Shown: in pieces, positions 50,632 through 57,847 of the stretch
How the letters are laid out: every line of letters starts with the position of its first letter
Numbering within the stretch: the first letter of the stretch is position 1
Assembly (NCBI GenBank): GCA_021845645.1
Contig: JAJZVM010000006.1
Coordinates: forward strand, 1 to 64,000
Direction: 5' to 3'
Length of the DNA: 64,000 nt
From: Bacillota bacterium
Lineage (GTDB): Bacteria; Bacillota_E; JAJZYS01; JAJYTV01
Program-made: the position numbers and the translations under genes
Notes under the pieces: generated by a model
Database searches by the model: none
The model's input: only the letters and a program-made list of their open reading frames with translations
Told to the model about the DNA's origin: nothing

Positions 50632-50886
50632 CTAAAGCTGGAGTTCGCTCACGAGCTTTGCAACGCCTACTACAAAGCAGAACGCCCCTGCGACCATCCA
50701 GACAACAAGCCAAACTCGCAGCCCCCGAACCACCTGCTTTAGATCCATGCGTTTGTCCAAAGACCATCTCAACGTTGCGGCAGCCCATTTGTTCATGAAA
50801 CTGGTTGATCGTCTAGCCGCCCAGCCTCCCACTACCATAAACGCTCCATACACTGTAAGCACCAAGCCGGGGATAATCGTACTCAC
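50632..50886 (-). CDS. small membrane protein carried inside the insertion element
   Basis: 84 residues from a GTG at 50886, seven bases after AGGGGG. Two membrane helices (IIPGLVLTVYGAFMVVGGW, residues ~4-22; VWLVVWMVAGAFCFVVGVAKL, ~58-78) flank a basic cytosolic loop. It lies between the left inverted repeat and the transposase start, on the other strand, so it looks like a passenger gene. Alternatively it is older host sequence caught between the repeats. No family recognised. Confidence 0.55.
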   Translation of the reverse strand: MSTIIPGLVLTVYGAFMVVGGWAARRSTSFMNKWAAATLRWSLDKRMDLKQVVRGLRVWLVVWMVAGAFCFVVGVAKLVSELQL

Positions 50887-51139
50887 ACATAGGCCCCCTC
50901 GACATGCGCCACGTCAGCTAGAAAGGGCGATCATAAATAGCCTTGCCTTACCAGATCTGGTAGCAAGGATTCTGAGGTGCCTATGTAAAACCTTTCTCGA
51001 CGACCTGCGTGCTATTTGGACAGGCAACCAGGTCGAGGAGAAAGGCAGGTTGAGTGTACGAAAGTGCCGCACCCTGCGCAACTGGGTGCCGCAGATCACC
51101 GTGCGGGTGGAAGGCGGTGAGGCCTGGCGGGAGCTGCTC

Positions 51140-52158
51140 ATGTGGATGGCACCGGCGTTCACCAGACCGTCGTGCGAACTCTTCGCTGAACTCATCACGG
51201 CCTGGGTGCCACGATCACCCGTATGTGGCGAGTCATGGAGCCCGAGAGGCGGCGCGAGCACGATGCCTACCACCGCTTCGTGCGCTGCGGTCGCTGGCAC
51301 CTGCATAAGTTCTTTCGCCTCCTCGCCCAGGTAGGGGTAGCCGCCGGTTGCCCCACGGGTGTCGTCGAGCTGATCGTGGACGACACGGTGGCTGGGTGGT
51401 TCCCGGACCGCGAGTTCCATCTTTGTGGCGACGGCGCCTATGCCCCGCTGGCCGGGCGCAACCTCCCGCGTACCTACGTCACCTCGCGCCTGCGCCGCGA
51501 CGCCGCGTTGTACGAACTACCCGCGCCGCGCCGCAAGGAGCAGAAGGGCCGGCCGGCCAAGAAGGGGCCTCGCCTGCCCGCCCTCGCGCAGATCGCAGCT
51601 GCCTTGACCCCGGAGGAGTGGACTCAGGTGCAGGTCGTAGTACGCGGTTCCGCCCGGCAACTGCTGCTCTACTCCCGCCGAGTGCTCTGGTATGACGCCC
51701 TGCGCGATCGCCCGATCCTCCTCGTCATCGTCCGCGATCCGGCGGGCATCCAGCCTGATGACCTCTTCTTCACGACGAACCTCGCCGACTCCGGCGCCCA
51801 GGTGGCCAGCCGCTATGGCGATCGCTGGAGCGTCGAGGACTCGTTCCGCAACGCCAAGCAGTTCCTCGGTCTCGGAGATCCCCAGACGTGCAAGGACAGC
51901 GGGCCCGAGCGCGCCGTCGCCCTCGCCTTCTGGACCTACGCTGCCGTCTGGCTCTGGTACATCCGCGTTCACGGCACGCAGCGCACCTGGGTCACCTTGC
52001 CCTGGTACTCCCAGAAGCGTACGCCGTCCTTCCTTGACGCCTTGGCTGCTCTACGCAGAGAGCTTTGGCAGGTGAGGATTTCCGCGGGGTCTGCTCCGCA
52101 GCCCGTGCAGGCGAAAATCCAGGCCATGCTCCTCGAAGCCCTTGCCACCGCAGCTTAG
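51140..52158 (+). pseudogene. DDE-type transposase, frameshifted
   Basis: An ATG at 51140 starts MWMAPAFTRPSCELFAELITAW, the usual beginning of this transposase group. At about 51208-51215 the frame changes and continues from 51218 as TITRMWRVMEPERRREHDAYHRF to the stop at 52158. Catalytic residues remain readable: Asp in LIVDDT, Asp in GDGAYAP, and Glu in RWSVEDSFRNAKQFLG. The spacing between the first two Asp is very short, implying an internal deletion as well. The protein is therefore dead. It resembles the IS4/IS701-like DDE group; exact family not assigned. Confidence 0.72.
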
Positions 52159-52175
52159 CCGCTACACCTCGTCAG

Positions 52176-52204
52176 CCCAAAAGGCCGAAAGTCCACTTAA
52201 ACAG
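52176..52204 (-). repeat. right terminal inverted repeat of the insertion element
   Basis: Complement of the left end with one mismatch in the outer 19 bases. Confidence 0.75.
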
Positions 52205-52300
52205 CTTTGTTGGAAACTCTAAACGCACCAAACAGCTAAGGCGGTGCTGAGTAGCAGCGACTGCCTCGTGAATATCGTCGGGCGCATGGGGATGTGCTGC

Positions 52301-52741
52301 CTAGAAGCTATGCGTCACAGTCTTCCACCCCTGTGGCGGCTGTCCAGATACGCCTGTGCCCAGCACAGATCCCTTTCGCGTGATGACATATGTAAACGTT
52401 GCGGAATGAGGAGGCCACGATTCAGAAAGAACGACAGTCAGTGCGGCTGTAGCGCGGAGCCGCTTCGGCACAATCCTCAAGTCTGTCGTAGATGGGGCGC
52501 GCACCTCAGTGGAACATGTTCCAACTGCGACCAAAGTAGTAAGGTGTAGTCCGCCTACAGGAATCGAGCAGTGTGCCTTTACGCCAGGAGTATGCGGGAA
52601 CCCCGTATCTCGCACCAGCCTATCGATATTGTGCCAAAATGATACGGGGATCTTGTGGGACCTTTGGTTATGTGTCAGTCCGCATCCGGATATGAGGATG
52701 CCGACTGCCATTGCCAGAAGTAGGGCATGTCGTTTGTTCAG
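52301..52741 (-). CDS. putative lipoprotein, unknown function
   Basis: About 146 residues if started at a CTG (52741), six bases after AGGAGGA; an ATG at 52765 is in frame but upstream of that site. A basic start (LNKRHALLLAMAVG) and lipobox LISGC give a lipoprotein signal. The mature part is Ser/Thr/His-rich with three further Cys and no recognised domain. Its leader DNA resembles that of the next gene, where an ATG stands at the aligned position, which supports the CTG start. It lies in an AT-richer patch after the insertion element. Confidence 0.5.
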   Translation of the reverse strand: MNKRHALLLAMAVGILISGCGLTHNQRSHKIPVSFWHNIDRLVRDTGFPHTPGVKAHCSIPVGGLHLTTLVAVGTCSTEVRAPSTTDLRIVPKRLRATAALTVVLSESWPPHSATFTYVITRKGSVLGTGVSGQPPQGWKTVTHSF

Positions 52742-52821
52742 TGATATTCCTCCTATTTCCGTCATATTGCCGTGGCTAGGACACACCCAGAAGTGTCTGC
52801 CGTTCGGGGTAGGACCCGCCG

Positions 52822-53124
52822 CTAGTGTTCGCCAAGCTCCACCGCTACCCACGAACTGGATCCATTTTGTATGACCATAAATGTGTAGTGGTCCATAAAT
52901 GTGTCATGAAAGATCAGCCTTCTTGGCGCGGTGCAGACCGTGTATGTAGCACCGCCATAGGTTAGGCTCCCTAAATTACAGGTGATGGGCGTACCTCGCG
53001 GCACAGGTTTTACAATGGCGTATTCTTGACCGTGCCAGTTCACCTTACTGCCGATTTTCATGGTTGGTCCGCATCCCGCAAGGAGAGTACTAACGAGAGC
53101 AAACAAAACTAAATGTCTCTTCAT
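52822..53124 (-). CDS. putative small lipoprotein, unknown function
   Basis: 100 residues from the ATG at 53124 behind AGGGGGA. Lipoprotein signal MKRHLVLFALVSTLLAGCG (Cys18). The mature ~80 residues look like a small beta protein with two more Cys (TCNLGSLTYGG and YTVCTAPRRL), which could form a disulfide outside the cell. A good -10 hexamer TATAAT lies at 53144-53149 (minus strand), about 20 bases upstream of the start. No family recognised. Tandem with the previous lipoprotein gene. Confidence 0.6.
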   Translation of the reverse strand: MKRHLVLFALVSTLLAGCGPTMKIGSKVNWHGQEYAIVKPVPRGTPITCNLGSLTYGGATYTVCTAPRRLIFHDTFMDHYTFMVIQNGSSSWVAVELGEH

Positions 53125-53291
53125 TATCATTCCCCCTATTGCCATTATACGCCATGTCATCTTGGCACAGCTAGGTAGGGATTGCCGGAAGTTCCCGCCT
53201 AAGGGTATACCCATCCAGATCCCACACACCTCTTGAACTGAGCAAATTCTTTTACCACGGCGGAAGGAATCGCGGACATCGGCGAGGAAAG

Positions 53292-53313
53292 TTCGACCGA
53301 CCAGTCGGTTGAA
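53292..53313. promoter_or_regulatory. TetR operator
   Basis: A 22-bp inverted repeat: TTCGACCGAC, CA centre, GTCGGTTGAA; 9 of 10 positions in each arm are symmetric. ACCGAC-NN-GTCGGT is a typical operator form of TetR-type regulators of acyl-CoA metabolism. It abuts the ribosome binding site of the TetR gene. Confidence 0.7.
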
Positions 53314-53325
53314 GGGGGTGGTGCG

Positions 53326-53898
53326 GTGGCAAGAGCCGCGGAGATCCTCGGAGCGGCCGCGGACCTCTTCCACACGCGCGGCTACCACGCGACGACGATG
53401 GACGACATCGCGCACGCGGTGGGTCTCAAGAAGGGCAGCCTCTACCATTACGTGACGGCGAAGGACGTCCTGCTGCGCACCCTGGCGGAGGAGACGATCG
53501 CGGGCTACCTCGGCGACGGCGAGCGGATCGCGGCCGGGGAGGGCTCCGCATCCGAGCGCCTGGCGCGCATCATCGCGGCGCACGTCCGGCGGCTCTGCGC
53601 GGCGCCGGAGCATGTCACGGTGCTGGTGCGGGAGTCGCATTACGTCCCGGACGAGCTCGCGGCCGAGGTGCGCGGCATGACGAGGCGCTACAACCACCTC
53701 GTCGCGGACCTGATCGCGGAAGGCATCGCGCGGGGCGAGTTCCAGCCGACGGACCCCGCCGTGGCGGCCTTGATGCTGCTCGGCGCGCTCAACTGGGCGC
53801 ACCGCTGGTACCAGCCCGACGGGCGGCTTTCGCCGGACGAGATCGGCCGCCAGTTCGCGCAGACGTTTCTCGAGGGACTGCGAAGGAGAGGCGAGTAG
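53326..53898 (+). CDS. TetR-family transcriptional regulator of the acyl-CoA oxidation operon
   Basis: 190 residues from a GTG at 53326, GAAGGGGG upstream. N-terminal helix-turn-helix domain (EILGAAADLFHTRGYHATTMDDIAHAVGLKKGSLYHYVTAKDVL) followed by a helical ligand-binding domain. It is the first gene of a plus-strand operon of fatty-acid oxidation genes and has its own operator, so it probably represses the operon and is released by an acyl-CoA, as FadR of Bacillus and Thermus (inference from family). Confidence 0.9.
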   Translation: MARAAEILGAAADLFHTRGYHATTMDDIAHAVGLKKGSLYHYVTAKDVLLRTLAEETIAGYLGDGERIAAGEGSASERLARIIAAHVRRLCAAPEHVTVLVRESHYVPDELAAEVRGMTRRYNHLVADLIAEGIARGEFQPTDPAVAALMLLGALNWAHRWYQPDGRLSPDEIGRQFAQTFLEGLRRRGE

Positions 53899-53900
53899 CG

Positions 53901-54938
53901 ATGTTCCGCTTCGATTGGGACGAGGACAGCCAGGCGGTCGGGGAGCTCGCCCGCGACTTCGGACGCGGCGCGGCGGCGAGGGAGCGCGAGGCCGCGGAGG
54001 GCGGCGGGGTGCCAGGCGAGCTCAGGGCGCAGGCGAGAGACCTCGGCCTTCTGGACCTGCAGCGCAGCCCGGAGCACGGCGGCCTGGGCCTGACGGCTCT
54101 GGCGGCCGGGCACGCGGTTGCGGGCCTGGTCGCGGAGGCGCCGACGATCGGGACAGCCCTGCTTCTGCCGGAGGCGGCGGCCATCTTCGGCCAGGGGCCG
54201 GGAACCGGCCTGGTCGACGGGGGTGAGGGCCATCTCGGCTACCGCCAGGCCGGCGGTCTCCGGCTCACCGGCCGGCGGGTCGAGGGCAGCGTCGGCTTCG
54301 CGGCCCTCGGCGAGGAGCGCCTGAGCTATCTCCTCATCGCGGCCGGCGAGGACGGCGATCGCTTCTGCCGCGTGCCCGCCTCGGCGCTCGAGATCGCGCC
54401 GCGGCAGGCGATGGGACTTGGCGCCCTGGCCATGGGCCGCGTCGCGGCCACGGCGGACGCGGAGCCGCTCGGCGCGTGCGGTCCGAGGGAGCGCACCGAG
54501 CTCCTCCTCTACCTCGCGCCCTTCTTCCACGGTTACGGGCGCGCCGCGCTCGGCTACGCGCGCGACTACGCCGCGCAGCGCAAGGCGTTTGGACGGCTGA
54601 TCGGCAGCTTCCAGGGCATCGCCTTCCCCCTCGCGGAGGTGGCCATGGAGAACGAGGCGGCGGAACTGCTCTGGCAGGACGCGGCATGGCGCCACGCGGC
54701 CGGCGAGGACGCCTTCGGGCTGGCCGCGCAGGCCCTGCGCGCCGCGAAGGACGCGGCATTCCTCGCGGTCAACACCTGCGTCGGCACCCTGGGCGGCCAC
54801 GGCTTCGTCGACGACCACCCGGCGGAGCGCTGGCTGCGCGACGTCGAGACACTCTCCGCCCTCACGGGCAGCCGCCTGGCGCTCGGCCAGGCCGCGATCG
54901 CGATCGACACCGGAAAGGAGGCCGAGGGCATTGCCTGA
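53901..54938 (+). CDS. acyl-CoA dehydrogenase family protein (short, divergent)
   Basis: 345 residues, ATG two bases after the TetR stop. The C-terminal helical domain is recognisable (GRAALGYARDYAAQRKAFGRLIGSFQGIAFPLAEVAMENEAA ... LGGHGFVDDHPAERWLRDVETLSALTGS). The N-terminal and FAD-binding middle parts are short and the ALTEPxAGSD-type motif is not evident, so it may be a partner subunit like those of heteromeric acyl-CoA dehydrogenases, where one chain keeps the active site. It overlaps the next, complete acyl-CoA dehydrogenase by 8 bases. Confidence 0.75.
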   Translation: MFRFDWDEDSQAVGELARDFGRGAAAREREAAEGGGVPGELRAQARDLGLLDLQRSPEHGGLGLTALAAGHAVAGLVAEAPTIGTALLLPEAAAIFGQGPGTGLVDGGEGHLGYRQAGGLRLTGRRVEGSVGFAALGEERLSYLLIAAGEDGDRFCRVPASALEIAPRQAMGLGALAMGRVAATADAEPLGACGPRERTELLLYLAPFFHGYGRAALGYARDYAAQRKAFGRLIGSFQGIAFPLAEVAMENEAAELLWQDAAWRHAAGEDAFGLAAQALRAAKDAAFLAVNTCVGTLGGHGFVDDHPAERWLRDVETLSALTGSRLALGQAAIAIDTGKEAEGIA

Positions 54939-56157
54939 CTTCTCGGAGTCCCAGAAGGAGCAGACGATCCGCGCGTACCTTCACTACTTCGCCGGGACGG
55001 AGATCCGCCCGAGGTCCCTCGAGGCGGACCGCATGGCGGACATCCAGCCCGACTTCTACAGCGTCCTTGACCGCGCCGGCATCTCGACGGAGATGATGCC
55101 GCGCGACCCGGGCGCGTCGCGGGCGGGGCAGTCCGGCGACGGCCCGCGCGAGCACCAGACCCTGCGCACGGCCGTCCTCGCGTCGGAGGAACTGTCCTGG
55201 GGCGACGCGTCGTTCATGCTGTCGCTGCCTGGGCCGGGACTCGGCGGCCCGCCCGTGAGCTTCATCGGCACGCCGGAGCAGCGCGACCGGTTCTTCGCGA
55301 TCTTCCAGGACAAGAGCCGGCCGCGCTTCGGCGCCTACGCGCTCACCGAGCCCGAGGCCGGGTCGGACGTCGCGGGCATCCGCACGCGCTGCGAGGAGGT
55401 CCCGGGCGGGTTCCGCATCACCGGCACCAAGACGTTCATCACGAACGGCAGCCGCGCCGACTGGGTGGTCGTCTTCGCGACGCTCGACCCGGAGCTCGGC
55501 CGCGCCGGCCACCGCACCTTCGTCGTCGAGCGCGGGCGCGAGGGCTTCTCGGTCGGGCGCAAGCACCACAAGCTCGGCCTGCGCGCGAGCGACACGGCGG
55601 AGCTCGTGTTCCAGGACTGCTTCGTGCCGGAGGAGAACCTCCTCGGGGGCCGCGCGCACTACGAGCGGCAGCAGAGCAAGGAAGGCTTCAAGGTGGCGAT
55701 GGCGACCTTCGACTCCACGCGGCCACTCGTGGCCGCGATGGCGGTCGGGATCGCCCGCGCGGCCGCGGAGCGCACGAGGGAGCTCGTGTCGGAGCGCTAC
55801 ATGCTGAGACGGGCCCTGCCGCGCTACCGGGCGATCCTGGAGACGTTGGACGACATGGACCGAAGGGTCCGTGCGGCGCGCCTCATGACGTGGAAGTCCG
55901 CGTACCTCGCCGACGCGCGCCAGCCGCAGAGCCGCGCGGCGTCGATGGCCAAGGCGTACGCCGGCGGCCAGGCGGTCCAGATCTGCCGCGAGGCCCTCGA
56001 GCTGACGGCGGACTCGGGCGAGGAGCCGGATCCCTTCCTCGAGAAGTGGTTCCGCGACATCCGCGTCTTCGACCTCTTCGAAGGCACGGCGCAGGTGCAG
56101 CGGCTCGTCGTCGCGCGCAGGCTGTTCGACGAAATCGGAGCGAAGGTGGGACTCTGA
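54931..56157 (+). CDS. acyl-CoA dehydrogenase
   Basis: 408 residues from a TTG at 54931 with AAAGGAGG upstream. Complete family signature: ALTEPEAGSDVAGIRTR and ITGTKTFITNGSRADW (flavin and substrate region), CFVPEENLLGG, and DLFEGTAQVQRLVVAR, whose Glu matches the catalytic base of many family members. Oxidises acyl-CoA to enoyl-CoA and passes electrons to ETF, encoded next. Confidence 0.9.
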   Translation: MPDFSESQKEQTIRAYLHYFAGTEIRPRSLEADRMADIQPDFYSVLDRAGISTEMMPRDPGASRAGQSGDGPREHQTLRTAVLASEELSWGDASFMLSLPGPGLGGPPVSFIGTPEQRDRFFAIFQDKSRPRFGAYALTEPEAGSDVAGIRTRCEEVPGGFRITGTKTFITNGSRADWVVVFATLDPELGRAGHRTFVVERGREGFSVGRKHHKLGLRASDTAELVFQDCFVPEENLLGGRAHYERQQSKEGFKVAMATFDSTRPLVAAMAVGIARAAAERTRELVSERYMLRRALPRYRAILETLDDMDRRVRAARLMTWKSAYLADARQPQSRAASMAKAYAGGQAVQICREALELTADSGEEPDPFLEKWFRDIRVFDLFEGTAQVQRLVVARRLFDEIGAKVGL

Positions 56158-56927
56158 TGCGGATCCTGTGCTTCCTCAAGGCCATCCTCGACCCCGAGGC
56201 GCCGCCCGGCGCCATCCGCTTCCCGGGCAAGGTGGAGAGCGGCGACGTCGCGACGGTCCTGGGACCGTTCGAGGGCAACGCGCTCGAGCTCTCGGTACAG
56301 CTCGCCGAGGCCTCCGGCGGCAGCTTCGTCGCGGTCGCCATGGGCGACGGCTCGCAGGACGTCGCGCTGCGCAAGGCCCTGGCTCTCGGGGCGGAGCGCG
56401 CCGCGCGCATCGACGCGGAGCCGGGCTTCCAGGACCCGCTCGCGGCGGCGCGCCGCCTGCAGGCGGCGGCGCGGGAGCTCGGCGAAGCCGACGCCTACGT
56501 CTTCGGGCGCCAGGCCGGCGACTGGGACATGGGCGTCACCGCCGGCATCTTCGCGGGCCTAATGGACCTGCCGTTCGTGCCGCTCGCGCAGCACGCGGAG
56601 ATCGCGGGAGAGGGGCTGAGGCTCCGCCGCGAGATCGCGGGCGGCTACGAGGAGTCCCTGGTTCGCGGGCCGCTCGTCATGAGCGTCACGAACGGCCCCG
56701 GCACCTTGATGCGCCTGCCGAAGGTGAAGGACGTCATGCTCGCCAACCGGAGGCCGATCGACGTGCTCCGCCCGGCCGACGCGGCCGCGTCCGTGACGCT
56801 CCACGAGATCGCGGCGGCGCAGGTGACGCGCCAGGGGCGCATGCTCGCGGGCGACGCGGCCGCACAGGCCGCGCAGCTCGCGTCCGAGCTGCGGCGCTTT
56901 CTCGTCGGCGCGGGAGGTGGCAACTGA
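56157..56927 (+). CDS. etfB: electron transfer flavoprotein, beta subunit
   Basis: 256 residues; its ATG overlaps the preceding stop (TGATG). Motifs: IRFPGKVESGDVATVLGPFEGNALELS near the start, VAMGDGSQDVALRKALALGAERAARI, and GRQAGDWDMGVTAGIFAGLMDLP, the AMP-binding and recognition segments of EtfB. Takes electrons from the acyl-CoA dehydrogenases. Confidence 0.92.
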   Translation: MRILCFLKAILDPEAPPGAIRFPGKVESGDVATVLGPFEGNALELSVQLAEASGGSFVAVAMGDGSQDVALRKALALGAERAARIDAEPGFQDPLAAARRLQAAARELGEADAYVFGRQAGDWDMGVTAGIFAGLMDLPFVPLAQHAEIAGEGLRLRREIAGGYEESLVRGPLVMSVTNGPGTLMRLPKVKDVMLANRRPIDVLRPADAAASVTLHEIAAAQVTRQGRMLAGDAAAQAAQLASELRRFLVGAGGGN

Positions 56928-57844
56928 TGCGCATCGCAGTACTGACGCGCCTGCAGGACCTCGGCGAGGGGCCCGTCCTGGAGGCGATGGGGCTGATGCA
57001 GTCGCTGGGCGGCGAGCAGCAGAGCCTCGTGCTCGCGCCGTCGGCCAAGGACCTGGTGGCCGCCGCCGGCGAGGTGCGGCTCGGCGTGCACCCGGGGCTC
57101 GAGGACCCTGATCCCGAGACGGCCTACTGGGCGGCGCTCCGCCTGATCGGCGCAGAGCCGCCAGGCCTTCTGCTGCTGCCCGAGGGTCCGCTCTTCGAGA
57201 TGGTCGGCGCCCGCATCGCGGGCCATTTCGGCATGAGCGCCGTGCGCGACGTCGACGAGGTGCAGCTCGCGGGGGACGACGTCGTGCTGCGCAAGGGCGC
57301 CTACGGCGGCAAGGCCAACGTGCGGCTGAAGGCCCGCGGCGGTGTCGTCGCGGCCTTGCGCGCGGGAGCCTTCCCGGCGGCTGAGATCACCCCGCAGCCG
57401 GCGACGGCGCAGGAGCTCGGCACCTTGCCCGAGGCCGGGCAGGAGAGGCGCGTGGTGCGCGACACATCCGGCGACGACCTCGGCCGCGCCAAGGTGGTCG
57501 TCTCCGGCGGCCGAGGCCTCGGCAGCCGCGAGGGCTACCTTGGCCTGAGGCCGTTTGCCGACATGCTCGGCGCGTCGCTTGGCGCATCGCGCGCCGCCGT
57601 CGACGAGGGCTGGGCCAGCCCCTCGCAGCAGGTGGGCATCACCGGGTGCAAGGTGGCGCCGGAACTCTACCTCGCGATCGGCATCTCGGGCGCGAGCCAG
57701 CACCTGAGCGGCATGTCCCAAAGCCGGATCGTCATCGCCGTGAACCGCGACGAGCACGCCCCGATCTTCGAGGCGGCCGACATCGGCGTCGTCGCCGACT
57801 GGTACCAGATCTGGCCGCACCTGCGCAAGGCCTTGGAGGGCTAG
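56927..57844 (+). CDS. etfA: electron transfer flavoprotein, alpha subunit
   Basis: 305 residues, overlapping etfB by one base. The FAD-binding C-terminal domain is complete: VVVSGGRGLGSREGYLGLRPFADMLGASLGASRAAVDEGW, QQVGITGCKVAPELYLAIGISGASQHLSGM, and APIFEAADIGVVADW. Carries the redox FAD that delivers electrons to the membrane oxidoreductase encoded next. Confidence 0.93.
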   Translation: MRIAVLTRLQDLGEGPVLEAMGLMQSLGGEQQSLVLAPSAKDLVAAAGEVRLGVHPGLEDPDPETAYWAALRLIGAEPPGLLLLPEGPLFEMVGARIAGHFGMSAVRDVDEVQLAGDDVVLRKGAYGGKANVRLKARGGVVAALRAGAFPAAEITPQPATAQELGTLPEAGQERRVVRDTSGDDLGRAKVVVSGGRGLGSREGYLGLRPFADMLGASLGASRAAVDEGWASPSQQVGITGCKVAPELYLAIGISGASQHLSGMSQSRIVIAVNRDEHAPIFEAADIGVVADWYQIWPHLRKALEG

Positions 57845-57847
57845 CCT

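Larger units (their letters stand above)
50563..52204 (+). mobile_element. insertion sequence-like element, 1642 bp, inactive transposase
   Basis: The ends are terminal inverted repeats: CTGTTAAAGTGGACTTTCG on the left and its complement CGAAAGTCCACTTAAACAG on the right, with further similarity inside (CTTTT...). Between them lie a frameshifted DDE transposase (51140-52158) and, on the opposite strand, an 84-residue membrane protein gene. No clear target duplication was found at the borders. GC is lower than in the flanking genes. Confidence 0.7.
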
